Below, piece after piece: positions 1 to 8,596 of a DNA stretch of 56,049 nucleotides. The translations under genes were made by a program, and so were the position numbers. How positions within the stretch are numbered: the first letter of the stretch is position 1; each line of letters opens with the position of its first letter. The stretch is from JAVBOW01 sp031550125 (GTDB lineage: Bacteria > Bacteroidota > Bacteroidia > Bacteroidales > Rikenellaceae). Location of the stretch: the NCBI GenBank assembly GCA_031550125.1, contig JAVBOW010000007.1:1-56049 (forward strand), given 5' to 3'. The notes under the pieces are model-generated. The model did no database searches. It was given only the letters and a program-made list of their open reading frames with translations, and had not been told where the DNA came from.

Positions 1-35
1 AAAATGAACACGTTCTTTGAATTTTACTAACTTAG

Positions 36-86
36 CGGGGCGATCCCGCCCGAGATAATCCTGAAGGTCTCAGGCGAATCGCCCCG
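36..86. other. Strong structured hairpin of unknown function
   Basis: Nine-base arms (CGGGGCGAT at 36-44, ATCGCCCCG at 78-86) enclose further paired segments: GCC 48-50 with GGC 73-75, GAGA 52-55 with TCTC 68-71, and CC/GG closing a TGAA tetraloop at 62-65, with a TAAT bulge on one side. The sequence shows a bulged, multi-helix fold. No T-run follows on either strand, so it is not a standard terminator. It resembles no riboswitch I can confirm. The nearest gene downstream is the AraC-type regulator at 288. Confidence 0.45.
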
Positions 87-287
87 AAAACTAACGCTGA
101 CACAGTTCAGTTTACGCTCCCCGCGTATAATTAATGCGATAAAATTTTTTATTGTCTTTTTCATAATTTTTACCCTTGTGGTTTTTGCAGGTCAATGCCT
201 AAATTTTATTCCCGACAGTCAGATTAAGTCATAACTGATTCAATATCCCTCCAAATTCATTACCTTTACCAAATCAACCCCCGGCAA

Positions 288-1370
288 ATGCAAATTTTCT
301 ACCCGGCAACCATCTTCGCCACAGCCATAATCTACCTTATGGCCGCCACGCTCCTCTTTATGCGCCGCAAAGACGGCGAACGTTCGCGCGTTATATTGGC
401 AGTTATTGTTTCGCTGTCGTTCCTGAGCTATACTTTTCGTTTCATCAGTGTTATTGACGGCCACGTACCCGCACTGGTGGTTTCAGTGTCTATGCTTTTA
501 CTGCTTCTGGTGATGGTCGTATCGTATATTATGTACCCTATAGAGGTGGTGTCGCCCGGATGGCTCAATTTTCGGCGGGTGCTGCTGCTATATTCGCCCG
601 TGTTGGGATTGGCGCTGCTCTGGCTCCTTACAATCTGGGCCGGGGTGGAATATACGGCCTATGATTCGCTGCTCACTATGCTGCCTCACGCGCTGGAGTT
701 CGACACAGGCTTCCGTCTGCTACTTTGTCTGCTGGCTTTCGCTCCCCTGGGAGTAATATTCTTTGTTCCCTACACCCGTCGCTACAACAACACAAACAGG
801 GCGTGGATGCACAAATATTCGGTTATTTTCACGACAAACAGCGTGGCTTATATCGTGGTGCTTTGCACCGATAATATTATTATCAACACAACTTATTACT
901 ACGTCAGCGTGGGGTGTTCGCTGTGGATAGCTTACATCGAACTTTTCGAACGGCTCATAGGCAAACCCGTGGATACCGGGATGGCGAAAGAGAAACCGAT
1001 AACAGCTCCCGTCGCCAGACAGGTGTTGGAAACGAAGAACTCGGCCGTCTTCCTGCGCCTCGAGAAATACATGCACGACACCAAAGCCTGGCGCGATCCC
1101 GACCTGAAGATGACGCATGTTGTACACGAAATATACACCAACCGCACCACTATGGCACAGGCGATCCAGGAACAGGGATACGATAACTATACGACCTATG
1201 TCAACAGCCTTCGCGTGACGGATTTTATGGATATTATGAAAGGCGATATGGCCGAGAATTTACAGAACGCGTTTTTCGATGCCGGTTTCCGCTCGCGTTC
1301 CACGGCCCACCGCAATTTCCGGCTGATGACTGGCTACAGCCCCACGGAATATTTCAATAAGCTGCATTAG
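288..1370 (+). CDS. Membrane-anchored AraC-type helix-turn-helix regulator
   Basis: A 360-residue protein with an N-terminal half of about six to seven hydrophobic segments (roughly residues 5-215) and a cytoplasmic C-terminal AraC/XylS-type DNA-binding domain (about 255-360). The second HTH shows the family pattern AFFDAGFRSRSTAHRNFRLMTGYSPTEY, split here as AFFDAGFRSRSTAHRNF followed by the typical G-x-S-P-x-x-Y ending. Membrane-bound AraC regulators of this form are common in Bacteroidales; the signal they sense is generally unknown. It faces the fimbrial operon tail to tail and shares its bidirectional terminator. Proximity makes it a candidate regulator of that operon, but nothing in the sequence proves this. 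Only a poor promoter match (TACCTTTA, 261-268) lies upstream. Confidence 0.85.
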   Translation: MQIFYPATIFATAIIYLMAATLLFMRRKDGERSRVILAVIVSLSFLSYTFRFISVIDGHVPALVVSVSMLLLLLVMVVSYIMYPIEVVSPGWLNFRRVLLLYSPVLGLALLWLLTIWAGVEYTAYDSLLTMLPHALEFDTGFRLLLCLLAFAPLGVIFFVPYTRRYNNTNRAWMHKYSVIFTTNSVAYIVVLCTDNIIINTTYYYVSVGCSLWIAYIELFERLIGKPVDTGMAKEKPITAPVARQVLETKNSAVFLRLEKYMHDTKAWRDPDLKMTHVVHEIYTNRTTMAQAIQEQGYDNYTTYVNSLRVTDFMDIMKGDMAENLQNAFFDAGFRSRSTAHRNFRLMTGYSPTEYFNKLH

Positions 1371-1376
1371 AAAAAT

Positions 1377-1408
1377 AGTGCGCCGGTAGATATCTCTACC
1401 GGCGCACT
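1377..1408. terminator. Bidirectional intrinsic terminator
   Basis: A perfect 14-bp inverted repeat (AGTGCGCCGGTAGA at 1377-1390, its complement at 1395-1408) with a TATC loop lies between two convergent stop codons. The minus-strand transcript continues into ATTTTTC, so it ends the fimbrial operon well. The plus-strand side has only a weak T stretch. Confidence 0.88.
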
Positions 1409-1416
1409 GTTCTTAG

Positions 1417-2220
1417 CTAATCCACTATCGTGGCTGTGCCGCTGCCGCCCGCGGCCCACTGCTCTACATACATATCGCCCGGGACGAGCTCCAGGTCGAT
1501 GTCCGATTCGGCTACGGCCACACTCATCCGGTAGCGGAAACCCGCCTTGAACTCCCCGCCGGGGACGCTCGCTTTGACCACGACAAAAGTGTAGTTCAGC
1601 CCGTCGATAACCAGCACTATGTTGGCCTGCGCCGATCCCGGTTCTATGATGGCCTGCCATACGTTCTCGTCGGGTATGCGGTAAGCACCCGCACCGCCGA
1701 TGGTCGATAGCGTAGGGACGTAGACCGTGCTGTGCAGGGTAACCTCTATGAGCGTCTTGGCGTGCTCTAAAATCACCCCTGAGAGCGAGGCGGCGGGAAT
1801 TATGCCCGTGCGTGACCAGGTTAGCGCGTCGGCGCCCAGAAGCCCTGCGGCCGAGCCGTCCTGCAAGGGCGATGCCTGCGCGAGGGTTATCTGCACCGCC
1901 GTGGGGCCGTTACCTGCGAAACGGATCGGATCGTCGCTGTCGGACGGAGTCCAACCGTTGGCGCCGTAAGCGTAATCTTTGGTCGTGGCGCCTATCTTGA
2001 CGACCATATTCAGTTCGCTGCGGGCCGAAAGTGGGCTCGTGGTGGGGTCGGCGAGCACTATGTCTGCCGCCCCGCGCGCTACCTCGGCCACGGCCTGCCC
2101 GGCCACGGTGGCCTCGATGCGCATCAGGCCTTCTCCCGCGCCGCCCTCGACACTCTCTTTGGAGCACGAAAGGGCCAGTATGGCTGCGGATAATATGATG
2201 ATATACTTCTTCATAGCCAT
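1417..2220 (-). CDS. Short fimbrillin-like lipoprotein (operon gene 9)
   Basis: The 267-residue product starts MAMKKYIIIL and has a lipoprotein signal ending LALSC followed by SKE, so it is lipid-anchored and, by analogy with Bacteroidetes export signals, perhaps surface exposed. The rest is beta-rich with a shortened fimbrillin-like layout. A segment at about 160-165 (LEHAKTLIEV) corresponds to the F-x-H-x-L-s-k region of the larger fimbrillins, and the C-terminus EQWAAGGSGTATIVD recalls the ITEW-x-x-GG ending of its neighbours. The chosen start overlaps the upstream stop (TAATG); a start two codons later (2214, MKKY) is equally possible. It is the last gene of the operon, before the terminator at 1377-1408. 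Family assignment is moderate; its role as a minor or tip subunit is inference. Confidence 0.8.
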   Translation of the reverse strand: MAMKKYIIILSAAILALSCSKESVEGGAGEGLMRIEATVAGQAVAEVARGAADIVLADPTTSPLSARSELNMVVKIGATTKDYAYGANGWTPSDSDDPIRFAGNGPTAVQITLAQASPLQDGSAAGLLGADALTWSRTGIIPAASLSGVILEHAKTLIEVTLHSTVYVPTLSTIGGAGAYRIPDENVWQAIIEPGSAQANIVLVIDGLNYTFVVVKASVPGGEFKAGFRYRMSVAVAESDIDLELVPGDMYVEQWAAGGSGTATIVD

Positions 2221-2984
2221 TACAAATTCAGGGTGATGGTATAATTGCCGCCCGCGCCCGAGGGCAGGGCGATAGCCTGATCCAGCGCGAATGTTTTGGC
2301 GCCCACGCCATCGATAGTCGCCGTGACCGTCGCGCCTTTGGCGGCTGCGGTTTGGAAGGCGACTTTGGACGTTACCGGAACCATAAGCTGTGCGCATACC
2401 ACCGAGGCCGAAGCGTCGCAGTACGCCTTGTATCCGGCGATTTCGAGCGCGGTGATCTTACTACCCGCCGCCGCGCCGCCCGCAACTAAAGTCACCTTGG
2501 GGTTGACGTGCGAAAAGACGATCATCACGGACGAGGCCGTGGTGACCACCTTGCGCGTCCACGTAAGGGGGTCGTTAGCCAGGAAAGCCGCTTTTGAGGT
2601 CTGGTCGGCGGCCGGAGGGATGGTGGCGCTCGCATGGGGCCACGCGGTCGAGAAAGTAAGCGCCGCACCGTCAATGGGGAAGCGCAGGGACGCGTCCGAG
2701 GTGGTTAAAGCCCCTGCAGAGTAGACGTAGGTGGCTGTGGAGTTGCCGTCGGTAATGTCGATGCGGTCGAAACCCGTGCCGCCAATTCCGAAATAGTCGG
2801 CCACCGGATAATTGACGGTCGTAAGGTCGTTAGCCCGCGAGGGGTCGCCGCCTCGAGTAAAGCCGTCCACGGCCAGTTCGAAAACCACCGGCGCGCCCGC
2901 GCCTTCGGGCGCCTCCTCCTCCTTGGAGCACGAAGCCAGGGCCAGTGCTGCGGCTATAACGTATAATATCTTTATATTTTTCAT
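2220..2984 (-). CDS. Short fimbrillin-like lipoprotein (operon gene 8)
   Basis: A 254-residue lipoprotein with signal MKNIKILYVIAAALALASC, acylated Cys19, then SKEEE, an acidic stretch like the lipoprotein export signals of Bacteroidetes. The body carries fimbrillin hallmarks: the RFPIDGAALTFSTAWPH block, which equals the YP-x-x-G-x-VDFxAYYP block of long fimbrillins, and IVFSHVNPKVTL, which equals the F-x-HkLskv strand. It is shorter than typical fimbrillins (about 300) and ends at a GGNYTITLNL strand without the W-containing tail. It starts 6 bp after gene 7 and its stop overlaps the start of gene 9, indicating co-translation. It is likely a minor pilus or surface subunit. Confidence 0.85.
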   Translation of the reverse strand: MKNIKILYVIAAALALASCSKEEEAPEGAGAPVVFELAVDGFTRGGDPSRANDLTTVNYPVADYFGIGGTGFDRIDITDGNSTATYVYSAGALTTSDASLRFPIDGAALTFSTAWPHASATIPPAADQTSKAAFLANDPLTWTRKVVTTASSVMIVFSHVNPKVTLVAGGAAAGSKITALEIAGYKAYCDASASVVCAQLMVPVTSKVAFQTAAAKGATVTATIDGVGAKTFALDQAIALPSGAGGNYTITLNL

Positions 2985-2990
2985 AGTCTT

Positions 2991-5840
2991 TTAATTTTCC
3001 CACCAAAGTTTAGGATAAACGATATTCACCCCGCCGCCATTCCAGCCGCCCAGCGATTTCCAATAGCAGCCATTATCCACGGGGGTGCTGGTTTGATTTA
3101 CGAACAGGCCCCAGTTCTTAGCCGCATCGTTCGCGGGCCAGGCGGAGCCACTGAAAGCGATATTGGTGCCGACGTTCTCTGATGCCGTCGAACCTGTAGC
3201 GGCTGTCCAGTAACAATAATTGATGGAATTTGTTCCTATGAAATAGACATTACTGGAAGACGTGCTGAATACCTTTCCTATCGAGTAGCAGGCGTTGATC
3301 AATGCGTTGGTACCAACACTGTACGAGCATATACCGCCGACATTACTGCCGCTGCCGACCACTTCACCCCGGTTGATACAGGCCGTAATAGGCTGTTCGC
3401 TGCCTCCGCATATTCCGCCGAGTTGGTTTGAATTCGTATAGCTTGTGGATATCCGGCCGCTGTTTATGCAACCCACCACTTTACCTCCGTTCACGTAGCT
3501 GTATCCACATATCCCGCCGATAGAATATCCCGCGCCAGCCACTTCGCCGCTGTTGACACAGGCTATAACGGCGGTTCCGTGGTTATAACCGCATATCCCG
3601 GCAATGTTATTTGCGCCGGCATTATATGTAACGGACACGCGCCCGCTGTTTATGCATCTTTCTATTCTTCCGCCCGTGTAACTAAATCCGCACACACCGC
3701 CTACATTACTGCGTATCCCAGTGACCTCGCCGCTGTTACTGCAATCGGCCAGCGTACCGTTATTATATCCACACAATCCGCCGACATAACCGCTATTGTT
3801 CGCGTAATTAGAGGTGATACTTGCAGTATTTATACTATTAGCCATTTTCGACGTCAGGCCGTCGAGCGACCCGCACACTCCGCCGATAATGTAGCCGCTG
3901 CTGGTCACCTGGCCGTTGTTGGTGCAATACTCTATAGTGGCGTTATATCCGGAGCCGCATATCCCGGCGACATAACAATTTCCCGTCACCTGGCCGTTGT
4001 TGGTCGAGAGGCTGATATTGCCTGTGCATCGCCCGATTATACCGCCGGTATAGTTGCTTTGCCCGATCACTACACCACTGTTGGTGCAGCCTTTAACGGA
4101 TACGGCTTCGCCGCACACCCCGCCCGTATATGTAGAGGTACCCTCTACTTGGCCACTGTTGTGGCAGTCGATATAAATACCTCCCGAGCCGCATATCCCG
4201 CCGGTATACGATCCCGACGTGGACTTCACATCACCGCTGTTGAGGCACTTTTCGATCGTCGTCGATGCATAGCCGTTGACCCCGCACAATCCGCCTACGG
4301 ACAACATACCCTCGACATTGCATTTATTGATGCAATTCAATATGTATCCCTGATTGGCACCGCACAGCGCGCCGACATAATATGCGCCTTTTACCGAGCT
4401 TCCCGCGCCGATGGTGATATTTTTGAGCGTAGCGCCGGAGATATAACTGAAGAGACCTACATAATTCGAACTCGAGTTTATCTTCATATTGTCTATAACA
4501 TACCCGTCGCCATCGTAGCTGCCGGAAAACCTGCTACTGCCGCTGCCTATCGGACTCCAGGCGGGATAATCCGCAAGGTCGATGTCCAACACCTGGATAT
4601 AGTGTTTGGCCAGGTTACTACGTATATAGATCAGATCCATTGCATCGACCACCAGGTATGGCTTGTCGGCCGCCGTACCTGCGCCCGCATTAATGCTTAT
4701 AAGGCCTGTGGCCGCGGCGTAGGTGAATTGTCCGGCCACCAGGTTGATAGGCCGAGTGCCGCCCTTGATGATTATTTTCGCCGAGGAGACGGCAGGGGGC
4801 AAGGCGTAAATTCCCGTCACAATGCCTTTGCCGTCCACTTTGCCCGCGTAGGTGTTGCCGTCTGTGCCGACGACCTCGATATATTCCACCAACCCGGCGT
4901 GACCGCTCCAATCGACGACGATAGCCTGTTCGTCCACGCCGAAATCCAACTCACCACCGGGCAACGTGCCATCGGCCCAAGGACTGATCTTGGTGACCAC
5001 CTTCGTTACGTCGGTGGCCGTGAGCGTGACGGTGAAAGTGGACACCGTACCTGAAACAAGCTCTGTGTCGGCCGGTATGCCGAAAGTGTAGTACGTTCCG
5101 CAGTCGAGCGTGAAAGCGAGCTTACGCCCTGCGGTTGCACCCTGGGGTATGAGCAGCGCCTCGAACGAGGCCGCGGCGTTTGCCGAAGCCGTAACGCCCA
5201 GCGTGGTGATCGTTGCCGCCGCGCCTGGGTTGCCGAAAGTGGACCCGTCGGCGACGCTAAAGCCGGCCGTAGCCGGAACTCCGCTTACGGTCACCTCCAT
5301 ACCCGCGAAATCCGAAGCCTGCATGCCTTCGCCCGCCACAATGTCTACGCGCACCTTGGATAGCTTGTGGCTGAAATTCAGGGGTACGGCGTCGCGGCTT
5401 TTCGTGCGGTTCTCCGTTTTGGCCCACAGCAGGTCTATATCGGCCGGAGTGGCCTGCACCGTCACGTCTATCGGATAGATGTAACCCGTAAGGGGCGATT
5501 CGTGGGGATAGTAGGCGATGAAATCCACCTCGCCCGTCGAGGGGTATTTGATGCCTTGCCCTGCCGCTGCCGTAAAGGTGGCCGTAGCGGCGTTGGAAAT
5601 CTCGTAAAGGCGGTTGTCAGCCTCTTTTACGATATTGTCGGCAGTGAGCGCCGTTCCGGCGGTTATCATAAAGATACCCACATGGTCGCCCGACACCCAC
5701 TGGCTGCCGGAGGCGCGCAAGGCCGCTATGGCAGGAGTGAATTGAATCGTCGCCGGGTCGATGTCCTGGACAACCTCCTTGCTGCACGAAGCCAGCGTCA
5801 GGGCGGCGGTTATTATCGAGAATAATTTTATGCTTTTCAT
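2991..5840 (-). CDS. Giant fimbrillin-GLUG repeat lipoprotein (operon gene 7)
   Basis: This 949-residue protein has a lipoprotein signal (LASC, Cys19, then SKE). A fimbrillin (Mfa-like) domain spans about 25-290, with WVSGDHVGIFM, YPSTGEVDFIAYYPHES and LNFSHKLSKVRVD. A middle domain follows (about 300-455), then about 13 GLUG-type repeats (about 460-860), each around 25-30 residues of the form GG-[IV]-CG ... C-x-N-x-G-x-V. Nearly every repeat carries two cysteines in fixed positions, which is striking for a secreted protein. The C-terminus ends GWNGGGVNIVYPKLWWEN, closely matched in the next gene. GLUG repeats occur in bacterial surface proteins and adhesins and probably stack as a beta-solenoid. 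A surface adhesin or pilus-tip role is inferred from operon context. A 92-bp gap separates it from gene 6. Confidence 0.9.
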   Translation of the reverse strand: MKSIKLFSIITAALTLASCSKEVVQDIDPATIQFTPAIAALRASGSQWVSGDHVGIFMITAGTALTADNIVKEADNRLYEISNAATATFTAAAGQGIKYPSTGEVDFIAYYPHESPLTGYIYPIDVTVQATPADIDLLWAKTENRTKSRDAVPLNFSHKLSKVRVDIVAGEGMQASDFAGMEVTVSGVPATAGFSVADGSTFGNPGAAATITTLGVTASANAAASFEALLIPQGATAGRKLAFTLDCGTYYTFGIPADTELVSGTVSTFTVTLTATDVTKVVTKISPWADGTLPGGELDFGVDEQAIVVDWSGHAGLVEYIEVVGTDGNTYAGKVDGKGIVTGIYALPPAVSSAKIIIKGGTRPINLVAGQFTYAAATGLISINAGAGTAADKPYLVVDAMDLIYIRSNLAKHYIQVLDIDLADYPAWSPIGSGSSRFSGSYDGDGYVIDNMKINSSSNYVGLFSYISGATLKNITIGAGSSVKGAYYVGALCGANQGYILNCINKCNVEGMLSVGGLCGVNGYASTTIEKCLNSGDVKSTSGSYTGGICGSGGIYIDCHNSGQVEGTSTYTGGVCGEAVSVKGCTNSGVVIGQSNYTGGIIGRCTGNISLSTNNGQVTGNCYVAGICGSGYNATIEYCTNNGQVTSSGYIIGGVCGSLDGLTSKMANSINTASITSNYANNSGYVGGLCGYNNGTLADCSNSGEVTGIRSNVGGVCGFSYTGGRIERCINSGRVSVTYNAGANNIAGICGYNHGTAVIACVNSGEVAGAGYSIGGICGYSYVNGGKVVGCINSGRISTSYTNSNQLGGICGGSEQPITACINRGEVVGSGSNVGGICSYSVGTNALINACYSIGKVFSTSSSNVYFIGTNSINYCYWTAATGSTASENVGTNIAFSGSAWPANDAAKNWGLFVNQTSTPVDNGCYWKSLGGWNGGGVNIVYPKLWWEN

Positions 5841-5932
5841 TGTCGCTTATCTTTTATTGTTACCTTCCTTCGCGTCTTTCCGCACCGCGCTTTGCGTGAC
5901 TGCGGACTCCGGTCGGTGAACTCGCCCGTATT

Positions 5933-8587
5933 TTACGGGTTCGGTTCCCACCACAGTTTGGGATAGACGGGGTTGCCGCCGTTCCAGCGGCCCAGGTCGC
6001 TCCAATAATAGCCGTCGGTTACGGGCGTGGAGGATTCGTTTACAAAAACACCCCAACCATTGTTCCGGTTATTGACGGGCCAGAGCGTACCGCCCGTACC
6101 GTTGCCGAAGGGTGCGCTGGAGGTAATACCCGTATTGGCTTCTTTGGTGTCGAACGATCCGACGACCACCGTCCAGTAACAATATGCAAGCGTTCCGACT
6201 TTGTTCAGGTCGTCCTCCGTTCCTGCTGAGCCTTCCGGGGCGTCAATTTCGACAGGGTCGATAGGAGGGGGCGTGTCGTCCGGTTCATTGACATATGCGA
6301 TGTAGTAGGCCTTGGCACCCGTGCTGGTTAGCTTGCCGGTGGAATAACAGGCCTTCGTAACAGCGCTGCCGCCGATGATAAAGCCGCACACCCCTCCGAC
6401 CATTTCGCCCTTGGATATCACCTGTCCCTGGTTTACGCAGGCCATGACGGTAGCGTTGTAGTTGTTTCCGCACACTCCGCCCACGTGGTCTTTGCCCGTT
6501 ACTTTCGCGGTGTTCTTGCTGGCGGTGATGCTTTTGTCGCTTTTCCCGCACACTCCGCCCACGTCCTTGCCGGGGCTCTTCACCTCGCCTTTGTTGAGGC
6601 AGCCGTTTACATGGCCTTTGTTCTCACCGCACACGCCGCCCACTTTCTCGCTGTCGGTCTGGTCGGCTTCCACCACGCCCGAGTTGGTGCAAAGCGTCAG
6701 CCATCCGCTTGTGTTCTTGCCGCAAATGCCGCCTATGTTCGTGGATTTACCGCTCACGCGACCGCTGTTGCTGCATCGAAGGACAGTGTTGGGGAAACCG
6801 TCCGAACCTGCGAGGTATCCGCACACTCCACCTATGTTGGCCGAGCCGGTAACGGTGGTGGTCACCGCGCCCATGTTGGTGCAATCTTCTATCCGGGAGG
6901 CTGTGATGTCCGCGAATCCGCAAATTCCACCGACCATCCGGCCTGAGGCCGTTACCGTGCCGGTGTTGTTGCAGCCGGTAATTTGGCCGCCTGAATTGCT
7001 GCCGCAGATGCCGCCCGTCTTTGCGTCTGACCCCGACGTCGTTTCTATCCGTGCCACGCTGCTGCAGTTTTCGATCAGCGGGGTGGACGAGCCGTCCGCC
7101 TTTTTCATACTGCCGCAAATACCACCGGCACAGTAACCTGCCGTTACCGAGCTTCCCGCACCGATGTTGATATTTTTTAGCGTGGCGCTTTCGATACAGC
7201 CGAAAAGCCCTGCATGGCCGGCGGCGGGCATATTCACTATCATATTGCCGATCTTATATCCGCTGCCGTCGTAGCCGCCGGTGAAAGGGGCGTTGTCATC
7301 GCCTATCGGCACCCAATTCGGCACACTGCCAAGGTCGATGTCACGCACCTGGAGAAAATATTTCGAAATATTGTTGCCTACCTCCTCAAGCTCCGCGATC
7401 GAAGTCACCAGGCTTGGGACGGCTTTCGTCCCAAGGCCGTTGTTCATTACCACAGTCCCGGCCGAGGCGTCGAAATCGAAATAATCGCCCCCCAGCGGAA
7501 GTGCCTTGCTGCCGCCGTCAACCCAGATGCTTATCGAAGACACCGAAGCGGGTTTTGCGGCGAAATCGATGGTCTTGCCGTCGGCGTCAAGGTCGGAAAC
7601 ATACTTATTACCGGTGGCATCGACCATTTCCACGCTGGTTATCAGTCCTTCGTGGCCTGGCCACGTTACGGTGAAGCTGTCGTCGGCGGGTATGCCGTCG
7701 CCAGAGCCGCTGCTGCCCTGGCTCCAGTCGGCGATGGTGGCGCCGGTGAAAGTGGGACCCACGTGGCTTATGGTTATGTCGAATATGTGGTTGTGGCCAG
7801 TGGTGAAGCCGGCGCCGCCGGCGTCTTCCCAATCCCACACGTAAATGTCGTCGCCCAAAGCGAATTCGAAAGTCAGCGGAATGGGCGTATGCCTGGAAAC
7901 GACGGCCTGGTATTGCGCGCCGTCGGTGGAAGCGTGCATTGTCACGTCGTTGCCCGTCCAATCTACAGGCAGGCTTTCCGTGCCGGTCACAAGGTCGACG
8001 TCGGTTAATGTAGGGATGCCTTTCATCTTGACCGTCATGCCGCTAAGGTCGCGTCCCGCATCTTCCGGGGTAAGGTTAACGGTAACCTTGCATAGCATAT
8101 GCTCGAAAACCATAGGCACGGCCGTTTTTTGTTTCGACACGGGGGCCGACACCGCCCTGAGCAGGTCGACGGCGCCCTGGGCGCTCTGGTCGGCGAGCGT
8201 GGCGTGGTAGACGGCCGTAGTGCCGGTCGATTCCACCTCTCCGGCGCCGGTACCTGCCTCGGCCCACGGATGGTAAGCGTAGAAGGTCACGTCGCCAGTC
8301 ATGGGATAACAGATGGTTTGGTCGGCGGCGGCAGGCTGGAAAGAAGCCGTAGCGCCCCCCGAAGGAACCTTATACTTGCTGTTCGAAGCGGCGAAATTAC
8401 CCGTGGCGGGTTTCATATATATACCCACCATATCGTTCAATTCCCACGAAACGCCTGTCACGCGCGAGTCTACTACGGCGGCGAATTGCACCGTTTGATC
8501 ACTCTGCCGCACCGAGGGCTCTTCGTGACTGCAGGCCGTGAGCGCCGTAGCGCAAAGAACTGCAAATAAAAACCTTGCTATATTCAT
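5933..8587 (-). CDS. Giant fimbrillin-GLUG repeat lipoprotein (operon gene 6)
   Basis: An 884-residue paralogue of the 949-residue neighbour. The lipoprotein signal ends LTAC (Cys19) followed by SHEE. A fimbrillin-like domain (about 25-290) shows WELNDMVGIYM, YPMTGDVTFYAYHPW and MVFEHMLCKVTV. A linker domain follows, then about nine to ten GLUG repeats from residue ~462 to ~740, again of GG-[IV]-CG ... C-x-N-x-G form with paired cysteines. A proline/acid-rich insertion (DDTPPPIDPVEIDAPEG) interrupts the C-terminal part. The protein ends WNGGNPVYPKLWWEPNP, like gene 7. A small hairpin (CCCGTATTTTACGGG, 5925-5939) overlaps its stop codon and precedes the 92-bp gap, so expression of downstream genes may be tuned there. 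The adhesin function is inferred. Confidence 0.9.
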   Translation of the reverse strand: MNIARFLFAVLCATALTACSHEEPSVRQSDQTVQFAAVVDSRVTGVSWELNDMVGIYMKPATGNFAASNSKYKVPSGGATASFQPAAADQTICYPMTGDVTFYAYHPWAEAGTGAGEVESTGTTAVYHATLADQSAQGAVDLLRAVSAPVSKQKTAVPMVFEHMLCKVTVNLTPEDAGRDLSGMTVKMKGIPTLTDVDLVTGTESLPVDWTGNDVTMHASTDGAQYQAVVSRHTPIPLTFEFALGDDIYVWDWEDAGGAGFTTGHNHIFDITISHVGPTFTGATIADWSQGSSGSGDGIPADDSFTVTWPGHEGLITSVEMVDATGNKYVSDLDADGKTIDFAAKPASVSSISIWVDGGSKALPLGGDYFDFDASAGTVVMNNGLGTKAVPSLVTSIAELEEVGNNISKYFLQVRDIDLGSVPNWVPIGDDNAPFTGGYDGSGYKIGNMIVNMPAAGHAGLFGCIESATLKNINIGAGSSVTAGYCAGGICGSMKKADGSSTPLIENCSSVARIETTSGSDAKTGGICGSNSGGQITGCNNTGTVTASGRMVGGICGFADITASRIEDCTNMGAVTTTVTGSANIGGVCGYLAGSDGFPNTVLRCSNSGRVSGKSTNIGGICGKNTSGWLTLCTNSGVVEADQTDSEKVGGVCGENKGHVNGCLNKGEVKSPGKDVGGVCGKSDKSITASKNTAKVTGKDHVGGVCGNNYNATVMACVNQGQVISKGEMVGGVCGFIIGGSAVTKACYSTGKLTSTGAKAYYIAYVNEPDDTPPPIDPVEIDAPEGSAGTEDDLNKVGTLAYCYWTVVVGSFDTKEANTGITSSAPFGNGTGGTLWPVNNRNNGWGVFVNESSTPVTDGYYWSDLGRWNGGNPVYPKLWWEPNP

Positions 8588-8596
8588 GGCTGATCG

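Noticed and set aside
36..86. TPP riboswitch on the minus strand
   Set aside because: CCTGAGA resembles part of the THI box, but the second conserved half (CUGGAUAAUGCCAGCG-like) is absent and no thiamine gene follows.
3250..4460. CRISPR-like regular repeats
   Set aside because: The periodic DNA is the coding sequence of GLUG protein repeats; units vary and no cas genes are present.
3579..5054. 491-codon plus-strand open frame
   Set aside because: Antisense to the GLUG repeats; its apparent internal repeats only mirror those of the real gene.
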